From positions 1 through 11,878 of the forward strand of contig QKGY01000020.1 in the NCBI GenBank assembly GCA_003250235.1: DNA of 11,878 nucleotides, written 5' to 3'. The translations under genes and the position numbers were made by a program. Shown in pieces: positions 1 to 6,932 of the stretch (position 1 is the stretch's first letter; each line of letters opens with the position of its first letter). The notes beneath the pieces were generated by a model. The model had not been told where the DNA came from. It made no database searches and saw only the letters and a list, made by a program, of their open reading frames with translations. Source of the DNA: Desulfuromonadaceae bacterium (GTDB taxonomy: Bacteria > Desulfobacterota > Desulfuromonadia > Desulfuromonadales > SZUA-540).

Positions 1-1
1 C

Positions 2-745
2 ACCACCTGTTCGATGGAAAAGCTGATCGGCACCTTCGCCTCCGGAGAAGGCATCCCCTACGACTGCTACCCCAGATTTCAGGCGTTCATGGCCGAGCTG
101 GCCGAGAACAAGCACCGGCAGGTGCTGCTCGACACCTTCCTCCCTTCCGTCGACGGCGGCCGGCTTCTCGAACGCCTGCAACATGGCATCCGGGTCTGCG
201 ATTTCGGCTGTGGCGAGGGGGTCGCCCTGGTCCTGATGGCCCGGGCCTTTCCCGACAGCCGGTTCACGGCCATCGATATCGACGAAAACGCCCTGGCCTC
301 CGGAAGGGAGGAGGCAAAAAAGCTCGGTCTCGACAACGTGCGGTTTCTCTGCCTTGACGCCGCCGGACTGGACGGGCTCCCCGAATGGCGCGAGAGCTTC
401 GACTACATCCTGGCTTTTGACGCCATCCACGACCAGAGGCGTCCTCTGGAAGCGCTACGAAGCGTCCATCACATGCTGGCCGGCGGCGGGCTGTTCAGCA
501 TGATCGATATTGCCGCGCACACCGATCCCTATGACAATCGCGAGCACCCCATGGGTCCGTTCCTCTATACCGTCAGCCTTTTGCATTGCCTGCCCGTGGG
601 GCTGCTCGACGGCGGCGCGGGCCTGGGTATGATGTGGGGCCAGGAACAGGCGGTCGAACTGCTGCACCAGGCGGGCTTTACGCGCGTTGCCGTCGAAGCC
701 ATCCCCGAAGACCCCTTCAACCTGCACTTCTGCTGCCGGAATTAG
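2..745 (+). CDS. SAM-dependent methyltransferase, Rv2258c-like (5' partial)
   Basis: This is a class I (Rossmann-fold) S-adenosylmethionine-dependent methyltransferase. Numbering from the first in-window ATG (base 14), motif I is V61-CDFGCGEG, followed by an acidic loop (TAIDIDENAL) typical of SAM ribose binding. The C-terminal half, with HPMGPFLYTVSLLHC and GGAGLGMMWG, resembles the Rv2258c-like family, in which a winged-helix domain precedes the catalytic domain. The frame is open to the left edge with no stop and no ribosome binding site before base 14, and the winged-helix part is missing, so I infer that the gene begins upstream of the window and is cut rather than broken. The substrate is unknown. 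It ends 25 bp before the DsrE-family gene and is probably co-transcribed with it. The methyltransferase fold is secure; the subfamily is likely. Confidence 0.85.
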   Translation, partial: TTCSMEKLIGTFASGEGIPYDCYPRFQAFMAELAENKHRQVLLDTFLPSVDGGRLLERLQHGIRVCDFGCGEGVALVLMARAFPDSRFTAIDIDENALASGREEAKKLGLDNVRFLCLDAAGLDGLPEWRESFDYILAFDAIHDQRRPLEALRSVHHMLAGGGLFSMIDIAAHTDPYDNREHPMGPFLYTVSLLHCLPVGLLDGGAGLGMMWGQEQAVELLHQAGFTRVAVEAIPEDPFNLHFCCRN

Positions 746-770
746 CGGTTTCACAAGGAGAACAGCCCCC

Positions 771-1277
771 ATGAAAACGATTGCCGCCCTCCTGTTGGTT
801 CTGGCCGCACTCATTCCCGTTACCGCAAAGGCGGGCGAATCGCCCGCCCCGGCCACCCTGATCCCTCTTGTGGTCCGGGAAAACATCCGCGCCGTTTATC
901 AGATCAGCAAAGACGACTGGGTCGGCGGGGTCGGCAAGGGATTGGCTTATGTCAAAACCCTCATGGACACCTATGACAGCCAGAGAATCCCCCGCGACCA
1001 GGTCCATGTGATTGTCGTCGTCCATGGCGAGGCAGGCTACTGGCTGCTTCAGGATGAACCCTACCGTCATTTTGCCAACGTGACTGCCCAAAACCCCAAT
1101 ACGGCGATCATCCGCGAGCTGCTAGAGCGTGGGGTGGAAATCGACATGTGCCGTCAGACCATGGAAAAATACGGCTGGCTGGACGAGGAACTGCTCCCCG
1201 GTATCCGGCTGGTCCCAGGCGCCTACTCGCGCCTTATCGACCTGCAGTTGCAGGGGTACGCTTATATCCGGTTTTAA
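771..1277 (+). CDS. Secreted DsrE-family protein
   Basis: This encodes a 168-residue protein of the DsrE/DsrF-like (YchN) fold, a family used in sulfur-relay and persulfide chemistry. An N-terminal signal peptide (MKTIAALLLVLAALIPVTAKA, cleavage near AKA/G) predicts export to the periplasm. The mature part has the alternating beta/alpha pattern of the family: VHVIVVVHGEAGYWLL, then IRELLERGVEIDMCRQTM, which holds the single conserved cysteine (C127), then a C-terminal LVPGAYSRLIDLQLQGYAYI segment common in exported DsrE-like proteins. The start at 771 is chosen over an in-frame ATG at 687 because AGGAG at 756-760 precedes it and the signal peptide begins there; the longer version would overlap the upstream gene. 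The function is unproven; a periplasmic sulfur or thiol role is inferred. Confidence 0.85.
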   Translation: MKTIAALLLVLAALIPVTAKAGESPAPATLIPLVVRENIRAVYQISKDDWVGGVGKGLAYVKTLMDTYDSQRIPRDQVHVIVVVHGEAGYWLLQDEPYRHFANVTAQNPNTAIIRELLERGVEIDMCRQTMEKYGWLDEELLPGIRLVPGAYSRLIDLQLQGYAYIRF

Positions 1278-1321
1278 CAAACCACCAGCATGCGCCACAC
1301 TTTTTGCCTCCCGGAGGTTTC

Positions 1322-1831
1322 ATGCTTATCCGTCTTGCCACCCTCGATGATCTGCCGGACATCGTCCGGATCTACAACACCTCCATACCCGGACGGCAGT
1401 CCACGGCCGACACCTCACCCGTTTCGGTCCAGGACCGTCTGAGCTGGTTTGCCGACCACGACCCGAAACGGCGTCCGATATGGGTTCTCGAAGACGAGGG
1501 GCGGGTCGCTGCGTGGGTCAGTCTGCAGGATTTTTATCATCGCCCGGCCTATCATGAAACGGCGGAGATCAGCGTTTATGTCGATCCGGCCTGTCACCAG
1601 CGCGGCTATGGACGCACCCTGATCGACACAGCCCTGGCTGAAGCCCCCCGGCTCGGCATTTTCAACGTTCTGGCCTTCGTATTCGCCCACAACGCCCCAA
1701 GCCTCAAGCTCTTCAACCTGCTGGGCTTTCAGCAGTGGGGCTACCTTCCGGGTATTGCCGATTTCGAAGGGACGCACAGAGATTTGGTGATCTTAGGAAA
1801 GCCCCTGGAACGCCACACCACCAGCCACTGA
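1322..1831 (+). CDS. GNAT-family N-acetyltransferase (phosphinothricin acetyltransferase-like)
   Basis: This is a 169-residue GCN5-related acetyltransferase. The N-terminus (MLIRLATLDDLPDIVRIYN) is typical of the PAT/YncA subgroup, which acetylates small amines or amino-acid analogues. The acetyl-CoA pyrophosphate-binding loop is QRGYGR at residues 93-98, preceded by the strand AEISVYVDPAC. NAPSLKLFNLLGF near the C-terminus is the usual motif B region, and a final GTHRDLVILGK strand closes the fold. The start at 1322 follows GGAGG (1313-1317) with four bases between; longer in-frame starts would run back into the DsrE-family gene. The physiological substrate cannot be read from the sequence. 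It sits 24 bp before the YjbR gene in the same packed run. Confidence 0.9.
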   Translation: MLIRLATLDDLPDIVRIYNTSIPGRQSTADTSPVSVQDRLSWFADHDPKRRPIWVLEDEGRVAAWVSLQDFYHRPAYHETAEISVYVDPACHQRGYGRTLIDTALAEAPRLGIFNVLAFVFAHNAPSLKLFNLLGFQQWGYLPGIADFEGTHRDLVILGKPLERHTTSH

Positions 1832-1855
1832 CAAAGCCGATTACGGAGATGCACG

Positions 1856-2233
1856 GTGTTGCCCCTTGAAACCCTGAGACATTACCTGCAGAGCTTCAAT
1901 GGCGCCGAGGAGGATTTCCCCTTCGGACCCGAGACGCTGGTCGTCAAAGTGGCCGGGAAGATGTTCGCCCTGATTCTCCTCTCGGCCGCCCCCTTGCGCA
2001 TGAACCTTAAATGCGACCCCGACAAGGCCGTGGGACAAAGGGCCTTTTACCCGGCCGTGCTCCCGGGGTATCATATGAACAAACGCCACTGGAATACGGT
2101 GATCCTCGACGGATCCATCCCGGAGAAGGAAATCCTTTCCATGATCGATGAATCCTACGGCCTTGTCGTGAAGAATCTTTCGAGGGCGGCCCGCCATACC
2201 ATCGGGCGTTCACAGCCAAAGGAGACGCCATGA
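1856..2233 (+). CDS. MmcQ/YjbR family protein
   Basis: This is a 125-residue protein matching the MmcQ/YjbR family, small single-domain proteins with a CyaY-like fold whose biochemical function is not established. Recognisable features are the early FNGAEEDFPFGPETLVVKVAGKMFAL stretch, LRMNLKCDPDKA, and the late PGYHMNKRHWNTVILDG followed by IDESYGLVVKNL, all in the family order. The start is a GTG at 1856 preceded by GGAG at 1845-1848 with seven bases between; no ATG lies in a suitable place. The stop codon overlaps the msrA start in ATGA (2230-2233), so translation of the two is probably coupled. The length is normal for the family. Confidence 0.85.
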   Translation: MLPLETLRHYLQSFNGAEEDFPFGPETLVVKVAGKMFALILLSAAPLRMNLKCDPDKAVGQRAFYPAVLPGYHMNKRHWNTVILDGSIPEKEILSMIDESYGLVVKNLSRAARHTIGRSQPKETP

Positions 2234-2694
2234 GTACTTTGACGGAAACGGCCACCTTCGCGGCCGGATGTTTCTGGGGAGTGCAAGCGGCCTTCGGACG
2301 GGTTAAGGGGGTGTTGTCCACCGAAGTCGGCTATACGGGAGGACACACGGAAAATCCCGGCTACGAAGAGGTCTGCACCGACACCACCGGCCATGCGGAG
2401 AGCGTCAGTCTCACCTTCGACCCGTCTGTAGTCAGTTACCGGGATCTGTTGGAGGTTTTCTGGCAGATCCACGATCCGACCACGCTCAACCGACAGGGTC
2501 CCGATGTGGGGAGCCAATACCGTTCAGTGATCTTTTACCATAGCGAGGCACAGAAGGAGCAGGCCGAGGCCTCTCTTCAGGAACAGCAGCAGTCGCGTTT
2601 TTTCCGATACCGCCCCATTGTCACGGCTATCGAGCCAGCCTCGACCTTCTACCGGGCGGAAGAGTATCACCAGCACTATCTGGCAAAGCTCTGA
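2230..2694 (+). CDS. msrA: Peptide-methionine (S)-S-oxide reductase MsrA
   Basis: This enzyme reduces the S epimer of methionine sulfoxide in proteins and free methionine, repairing oxidative damage in the cytoplasm. The 154-residue product contains the hallmark GCFWG motif with catalytic Cys14, followed by VGYTGGHTENPGYEEVCTDTTGHAE and FWQIHDPTTLNRQGPDVGSQYRS, which are diagnostic of MsrA. The C-terminus (AEEYHQHYLAKL) has no extra cysteines, so resolution of the sulfenic intermediate may use C49-region chemistry or an external thiol; this is inferred. No MsrB domain is fused. It overlaps the yjbR stop by four bases and ends 17 bp before cdd. It is one of the most secure calls in the window. 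Confidence 0.97.
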   Translation: MSTLTETATFAAGCFWGVQAAFGRVKGVLSTEVGYTGGHTENPGYEEVCTDTTGHAESVSLTFDPSVVSYRDLLEVFWQIHDPTTLNRQGPDVGSQYRSVIFYHSEAQKEQAEASLQEQQQSRFFRYRPIVTAIEPASTFYRAEEYHQHYLAKL

Positions 2695-2711
2695 GCGCAT
2701 GGAGCCATCGT

Positions 2712-3149
2712 ATGGAAATCTCTGTAGAAAAAAAAGCGCAGCTTGAGCAGTCGGCCCGCGACGCGGCTCGGCACAGCTACAGCCCCTACAGCGGCTTTCC
2801 GGTCGGTGCCGCGGTGCTTACCGGCAGCGGGGCCATCTACGCCGGGTGCAATGTGGAAAACGTGTCTTTGGGACTGACCCTGTGCGCCGAACGCAATGCC
2901 GTAGCCAGGGCCATCGGTGCCGGAGAGAGGCGTATTACCGCGGTCGCTGTCTACACGCCGACGCCGACCCCCACCCCACCCTGCGGAGCCTGCCGGCAGG
3001 TCTTGGCCGAGTTCGCCGCAGAGGCCGTCGTGATCTGCCTGTGCGCGGGAAGCACCCGACGCGAAACCACGCTGAAGGCTCTTTTGCCGGAGGCCTTTGC
3101 GGCAAACGGAGATCACGGCAAACAGGAGGATGAGGAAACCCATGGGTGA
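2712..3149 (+). CDS. cdd: Cytidine deaminase
   Basis: Cytidine deaminase hydrolyses cytidine and deoxycytidine to uridine and deoxyuridine in pyrimidine salvage. The 145-residue protein is the short, homotetrameric type. SYSPYSGFPVGAA (residues 22-34) and GCNVENVSLG (45-54) bind nucleoside. The zinc site is C58-A-E60 plus P90-C91-GA-C94, with E60 as the proton shuttle. Between the two zinc motifs lies an odd threonine-proline run, T82 to P90 (TPTPTPTPP), where family members usually have a less repetitive segment. The start at 2712 follows GGAG at 2701-2704. The 3' end overlaps the next gene by eight bases, a nucleoside phosphorylase that would act on the uridine produced here, so the two form a salvage pair. 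Confidence 0.96.
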   Translation: MEISVEKKAQLEQSARDAARHSYSPYSGFPVGAAVLTGSGAIYAGCNVENVSLGLTLCAERNAVARAIGAGERRITAVAVYTPTPTPTPPCGACRQVLAEFAAEAVVICLCAGSTRRETTLKALLPEAFAANGDHGKQEDEETHG

Positions 3150-3957
3150 AACGGACGTCAAGTACCATCTCGGCTTCGGACCGAGGGATCTTGGGGATTC
3201 TCAGCCGCAACTCGCCTTGTTGTGCGGGGCTCCGGAGCGGACGCGCGCCATGGCCTTGGAGACCGTCGGGGTTCGCTGCGAAAAGGAACTCTCAACCCGC
3301 CGGGGGCTGAACAGCTATCTCGTAACCCTGGGAAACGGCCGCCAAGCCATCGCCGCGACCAGCGGCATGGGAGCGCCATCGCTGAGCATCGTCGTCAACG
3401 AGCTGTTTTCCCTGGGTATCCGGCAGATGATCCGCGTGGGAACCTGCGGCTCGCTGCAGGATGACGTCGAGGTCGGCAGCCTGGTCATCTCCCGGGCGGC
3501 CCTGTGCCGCCAGGGGGCAGCGGCCGATATCGCCCCGGTCGAGTACCCGGCGGCCGCCAACCCTTTCCTGACGCTCGCTCTTGTCGAGGCGGCACGCGAG
3601 CTGGACATCCCCTGGCATCTGGGGGTCACGGCCAGCGTCGACACGTTTTACGAGGGTCAGGAACGCACCCTCTCTTCAGCCAACCCGCATCTGCTCAGGC
3701 ACCTGCAGGGGATCAATGACGAGTACCGCCATCTCAACATCCTCAACTACGAGATGGAGGCGGGAACCCTGTTCAAGATGGCCGGGGTCTATGGCTTCGC
3801 CGGTGCCTGCGTCTGTGCCGTTCTGGCCGATCGCACCAGCAGCGAATCGGTCGTCCTCGCCCGCAAAAAGGCCGCCGAAGACAATGCCATCCGTGTCGCG
3901 CTCAAAACGGCTGAATCCCTCGACCCCCAATTTCTCGAACCGGCATATCTGCGGTAA
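3142..3957 (+). CDS. udp: Nucleoside phosphorylase, uridine phosphorylase type
   Basis: This is a 271-residue member of the NP-I (PNP/UDP) nucleoside phosphorylase family, which splits nucleosides with phosphate into base and ribose-1-phosphate. Visible motifs are TSGMGAPS (about residues 73-80), RVGTCGSLQ (98-106, phosphate site), ASVDTFYEGQER, and NYEMEAGTLF (202-211, ribose contacts through the glutamates). The DTFYEGQER and NYEMEAGTLF segments favour uridine phosphorylase over purine enzymes, and the overlapping cytidine deaminase supports this. Several in-frame ATGs exist (3097, 3130, 3142). 3142 is preferred because GAGG at 3132-3135 lies six bases upstream; 3130 has no properly spaced site. 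The exact nucleoside preference is inferred. Confidence 0.9.
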   Translation: MGETDVKYHLGFGPRDLGDSQPQLALLCGAPERTRAMALETVGVRCEKELSTRRGLNSYLVTLGNGRQAIAATSGMGAPSLSIVVNELFSLGIRQMIRVGTCGSLQDDVEVGSLVISRAALCRQGAAADIAPVEYPAAANPFLTLALVEAARELDIPWHLGVTASVDTFYEGQERTLSSANPHLLRHLQGINDEYRHLNILNYEMEAGTLFKMAGVYGFAGACVCAVLADRTSSESVVLARKKAAEDNAIRVALKTAESLDPQFLEPAYLR

Positions 3958-3992
3958 ATGCTTTTACGGCAGACTCCATTAATGCCCGTTGA

Positions 3993-4021
3993 TTGAACCC
4001 CGCCCCCACCTGTGCTATAAG
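3993..4021 (+). promoter_or_regulatory. Sigma-70-type promoter for the EamA transporter gene
   Basis: A -35-like TTGAAC (3993-3998), a 17-base spacer and an extended -10 element TG-C-TATAAG (4013-4021) lie 48 bp upstream of the transporter start codon. The -10 matches consensus at five of six positions and carries the TG extension. This makes the transporter a separate unit from the nucleoside salvage genes, although no terminator separates them. Prediction from sequence only. Confidence 0.55.
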
Positions 4022-4068
4022 GCAGCAGCGCATCGATGCGCCTATTCCGTCATTGGGGAGTGCGTTTC

Positions 4069-4935
4069 ATGGTTTACCTGCTGCTTGTGTCTTTTATCTG
4101 GGCTTTTTCCTTCGGGCTGATCAAGGGCAACCTGACCGGGCTCGACTCCAACTTCGTGGCCTTTGCCCGCATGCTTCTCTCCCTTTTGGTCTTTCTGCCT
4201 TTTTTCCGCTGGAACGGCCTGAAGCGTTCGCTGAGCTGGAAACTGATTGCCGTCGGCGCCATCCAGTACGGGCTGATGTACCTGGCCTACATCTACTCCT
4301 TCCAGTTCCTCAAGGCCTACCAGGTCGCCCTCTTCACCATTTTCACTCCCCTATATGTGACGCTCCTCCATGACTTGCTGACCCGCAGATTCCACACGCT
4401 GTTTCTGCTGACAGCGTTACTGGCCATTATCGGAACGGGTATCATCGTCTACAAAGACGTCAATCAGCAGGATCTGCGCCTCGGCTTTTTCCTGCTCCAG
4501 GGCGCCAACCTCTGTTTCGCTTTCGGACAGCTCGCCTATCGACGGCTCCTGCGGGAAAATTCAAAACTCAAAGACCGGGAAATTTTCGCCCTATTATATG
4601 TCGGGGCAACAGCCGTCACCCTGCTCGCAGCCGGATTTTCGATGGGATTGAGTTTGCCCGCGATCACGCTCAAACAGGGACTTACTCTGGTCTATTTGGG
4701 CGTACTCGCCTCGGGAATCTGCTTTTTTCTGTGGAACTACGGAGCAAAGATGGTCGACGCCGGCGCTCTGGCCATTCTGAACAATCTCAAAGTCCCCCTG
4801 GCTGTTGCCTGCTCGGCGCTGTTTTTCCATGAAACCGTCAACCTCCCCCGCCTTCTGGTCGGAGGAGGGCTGATCCTCGGCGCGTTGCTGATCAACGAGT
4901 CCATGGCACGACGGATGTACAGCTCGGACGACTGA
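4069..4935 (+). CDS. EamA/DMT-family transporter
   Basis: This is a 288-residue integral membrane protein of the drug/metabolite transporter superfamily, built from two EamA repeats of five helices each. The first repeat runs from YLLLVSFIWAFSFGLIKG through LFTIFTPLYVTLLHDLLTRR and LLAIIGTGIIVY. The second starts near LGFFLLQGANLCFAFGQLAYRR and ends with LLVGGGLILGALLINES. The proline-containing FTPLYVTLL and LKVPLAVACSALFFHE helices are the typical end of helix 3-4 and 8-9 regions. Members export or import amino acids, amines and other metabolites; the substrate here is unknown. The start at 4069 is chosen because GGGGAG at 4055-4060 precedes it and it gives a clean first helix; an ATG at 4036 would add eleven residues without such a site. 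Confidence 0.9.
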   Translation: MVYLLLVSFIWAFSFGLIKGNLTGLDSNFVAFARMLLSLLVFLPFFRWNGLKRSLSWKLIAVGAIQYGLMYLAYIYSFQFLKAYQVALFTIFTPLYVTLLHDLLTRRFHTLFLLTALLAIIGTGIIVYKDVNQQDLRLGFFLLQGANLCFAFGQLAYRRLLRENSKLKDREIFALLYVGATAVTLLAAGFSMGLSLPAITLKQGLTLVYLGVLASGICFFLWNYGAKMVDAGALAILNNLKVPLAVACSALFFHETVNLPRLLVGGGLILGALLINESMARRMYSSDD

Positions 4936-4971
4936 GCGCATGTGCCGTTTGTTAAACTCCTTTTCAAGACC

Positions 4972-4999
4972 TTGCACTTCCCCGTTCCGCTGCTATCCT
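4972..4999 (+). promoter_or_regulatory. Candidate promoter of the ompA-like gene
   Basis: TTGCAC (4972-4977), a 16-base spacer and an extended -10, TG-C-TATCCT (4991-4999), are followed by a predicted transcription start near 5006, 62 bp before the start codon. The -35 and -10 are moderate matches. The same TGCTAT core occurs in the promoter of the preceding transporter. Confidence 0.4.
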
Positions 5000-5008
5000 G
5001 AAAGCTGT

Positions 5009-5037
5009 TCGAACCGACCGCTTTACGGCCGGTTCGA
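5009..5037 (+). promoter_or_regulatory. Hairpin at the 5' end of the ompA-like mRNA
   Basis: TCGAACCG (5009-5016) pairs perfectly with CGGTTCGA (5030-5037). Inside, CCG (5018-5020) pairs with CGG (5026-5028) across an A/C mismatch, leaving a CTTTA loop. It begins within a few bases of the predicted transcription start, as stabilising 5' hairpins of abundant outer-membrane mRNAs do. It is followed by only TCTTTAT, so it is a poor intrinsic terminator, though a weak terminator for the upstream transporter cannot be excluded. Confidence 0.45.
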
Positions 5038-5067
5038 TCTTTATCAGCCTATTCAGGAGGTATCGAA

Positions 5068-6237
5068 ATGAAAAAATGGTGTTACGGAACCCTGATCGCC
5101 TTGCTTGTTCTCGCCTGCGGCGCAACGCAAGCTCCGGCCCAGAACAAAGCTGGAGCCCTGACCCTTTCTCCCATGATCGGCGGGTATGTCTTCGAAGGAG
5201 ATCAGAACCTGGATCATTCCCTGACTGTCGGCCTTGCCGCAGGATACAACCTGACGGAAAACTGGGCGGCGGAACTCGCGCTGAATGCCATTGATGCCGA
5301 AAGCGATACCGGCAATGTCGACGTCAACGGATTTCTGGTGAGACTGGACGGCCTGTATCACTTCATGCCGGAAAACCGCCTTGTCCCCTACCTAGCCGCC
5401 GGTTTGGGGCAACTGACCCTGGATCCGTCCACCGGGCCTTCTGACGAGGAATTCAATGTCAACTACGGCGGCGGTCTGAAATATTTCCTGTCTGACGACG
5501 TCGCCCTGCGCGGAGACGTGCGGCACGTGATCGGCTTTGAAGACAACTACAGCAACCTGATCTATACCGCAGGGGTCCTCTTCCAGCTGGGACCCAAACC
5601 CAAGGCCATGCCGGCGCGCGACAGTGACGGCGACGGCGTTGCCGACGACAAGGACGCCTGCCCCAACACCCCGAAAGGGGTGAAAGTCAACGAGAGGGGG
5701 TGCCCGATTGACAGCGACAAGGATGGCGTTGCCGATTATCTTGACGTATGCCCCGACACCCCCCTCGGTGCCCCCGTCGACACCAAAGGTTGCCCCAAAG
5801 ACAGCGATGGCGACGGGGTCTTCGATTACCGCGATAAATGCCCCGACACGGCGCCCGGCGTCATGGTCGACGAGGACGGCTGCGTTCTCACCTTCACGCT
5901 GCAAATCGAGTTTGACACCGACAAAGCCGATATTCGTCCCCAGTATCACAACAAGCTCGGCGAGGCGGCTGCCTTTATCCGCAAATACCCCGCCCCGCAG
6001 ATTCTTGTCGCAGGCCATACCGACAATGTCGGCGATGACGACTACAATCTGCAGCTTTCCCAGCGCCGGGCTGAGAGCGTGCGCCAGTACCTGATCGACA
6101 AATTCCATATCGATGCCAACAAGCTGGTAGCCAAAGGATTTGGCAAAACCCAGCCCGTAGCGGACAACGCAACGCCGGAAGGACGCCAGAAGAACCGCCG
6201 TGTGGACATCACCTGCTGCACCGTTATTCCGAAATAA
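5068..6237 (+). CDS. OmpA-family outer-membrane protein with thrombospondin type-3 repeats
   Basis: This 389-residue protein anchors the outer membrane to peptidoglycan. An N-terminal signal peptide (residues 1 to about 25, cleavage near APAQ/N) is followed by an eight-strand beta-barrel domain (about 26-175; alternating segments such as YHFMPENRLVPYLAAGLG). Next come three calcium-binding thrombospondin type-3 repeats (185-272; DSDGDGVADDKDACP, DSDKDGVADYLDVCP, DSDGDGVFDYRDKCP). The last part is an OmpA/MotB peptidoglycan-binding domain (about 273-389). In the latter, HTDNVGDDDYNLQLSQRRAESV contains D319 and R334, equivalent to E. coli OmpA D271 and R286, which grip diaminopimelate. The start follows AGGAGG at 5055-5060. 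The domain order matches OprF-like porins. A cysteine pair at 383-384 near the C-terminus is unusual. Confidence 0.95.
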   Translation: MKKWCYGTLIALLVLACGATQAPAQNKAGALTLSPMIGGYVFEGDQNLDHSLTVGLAAGYNLTENWAAELALNAIDAESDTGNVDVNGFLVRLDGLYHFMPENRLVPYLAAGLGQLTLDPSTGPSDEEFNVNYGGGLKYFLSDDVALRGDVRHVIGFEDNYSNLIYTAGVLFQLGPKPKAMPARDSDGDGVADDKDACPNTPKGVKVNERGCPIDSDKDGVADYLDVCPDTPLGAPVDTKGCPKDSDGDGVFDYRDKCPDTAPGVMVDEDGCVLTFTLQIEFDTDKADIRPQYHNKLGEAAAFIRKYPAPQILVAGHTDNVGDDDYNLQLSQRRAESVRQYLIDKFHIDANKLVAKGFGKTQPVADNATPEGRQKNRRVDITCCTVIPK

Positions 6238-6258
6238 CTCGCGGGATTCCCGACCCCG

Positions 6259-6302
6259 GAAACACGGAAGGCCCGGCAAAAATGCCGGGCCTTCCGTGTT
6301 TC
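6259..6302. terminator. Bidirectional intrinsic terminator, 20-bp perfect stem
   Basis: A perfect 20-bp stem (6259-6278 with 6283-6302) closed by an AAAA loop lies between the stop of the OmpA-like gene (6237) and the stop of the minus-strand methyltransferase (6318). Its core is AAGGCCCGGCA/TGCCGGGCCTT. The T tract is short (GTGTTTC) in both directions, but the stem is very strong and the position between convergent genes fits a shared terminator. Confidence 0.85.
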
Positions 6303-6317
6303 ACCTTCTCCAGAAGC

Positions 6318-6926
6318 TCATCGTCGCCGCTCCGCGACCATGAGAAAGGGCGCTTCGTGCCGGTTGCCCACCTCCAGTTTCAAAACGTACCATGTACGCG
6401 AGCAGAGCTGCCCCAGCCTGCGGACAACGCACGCGCCTTCCTCATTTCCCCCGGGATGACCGACATAAGCCACGATCACCAGGCGCCCGCCGGGAGCGAG
6501 AATCTCCAGGGCCTGCTCCACGGCAGCCAGGGTCGAATCCTGAGCGGTGGTCAGGTTCGGGTCCCCCCCCGGCAGATAGCCGAGATTGGCCACCACCGCC
6601 CGGGCCGTGCCCGATACCCAGTCCCCCAAATGGGCATGACTGGCATGAACCAGCCACACGCCCGGCTCATCCCCGCCAATCCGGCATCCAGCGGGCGTAT
6701 TTTTCACCTCGGCACCGGCATCCCTCAAAAGCCGGGCCGTGTTCTGCAGGGCCTGCTCCTGGATGTCGAAGGCGATCACCGTGCCCTTCACTCCCACGGA
6801 ACGGAACAGAAACAGAGTGTCTTTGCCCTGCCCTGCCGTCAGGTCGATGGCCAGATCCCCTTCGGAAAGGATTTCACCAACGAACTGGTGCGCCCAGGAC
6901 GCCATGTGCGGCAGCTGAGGATTCAT
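6318..6926 (-). CDS. MnmM/YtqB-like tRNA methyltransferase (rRNA_methylase family)
   Basis: This 202-residue SAM-dependent methyltransferase matches the small family of B. subtilis YtqB/MnmM. That enzyme adds the final methyl group to the aminomethyl side chain of wobble uridine 34 in some tRNAs. Motif I is DLTAGQGKDTLFL (28-40), then FDIQ (53-56) as the acidic SAM-binding strand end, HASHAHL (94-100), and the family signature NLGYLPGGD (114-122) followed by TTAQDST and GGRLVIVAYVGHPGGNEE. The length fits. The family assignment is strong; the exact tRNA substrate is inferred. It is the last gene of the fluC operon. Its GAGGAA site (6929-6934) overlaps the stop codon of the TerB-like gene, so it is probably translated by coupling. 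The spacing to ATG is short (about four bases). Confidence 0.85.
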   Translation of the reverse strand: MNPQLPHMASWAHQFVGEILSEGDLAIDLTAGQGKDTLFLFRSVGVKGTVIAFDIQEQALQNTARLLRDAGAEVKNTPAGCRIGGDEPGVWLVHASHAHLGDWVSGTARAVVANLGYLPGGDPNLTTAQDSTLAAVEQALEILAPGGRLVIVAYVGHPGGNEEGACVVRRLGQLCSRTWYVLKLEVGNRHEAPFLMVAERRR

Positions 6927-6932
6927 CGTTCC

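Noticed and set aside
3950..3971. Hairpin TGC-g-GTAAA / TTTAC-g-GCA after the nucleoside phosphorylase gene
   Set aside because: The stem is short and A/T-rich, overlaps the stop codon and is not followed by a T tract, so it is not supported as a terminator.
5392..6279. Long minus-strand open frame (295 codons) opposite the OmpA-like gene
   Set aside because: It is antisense to well-supported OmpA and thrombospondin-repeat coding, has no recognisable family, and would start inside the shared terminator.
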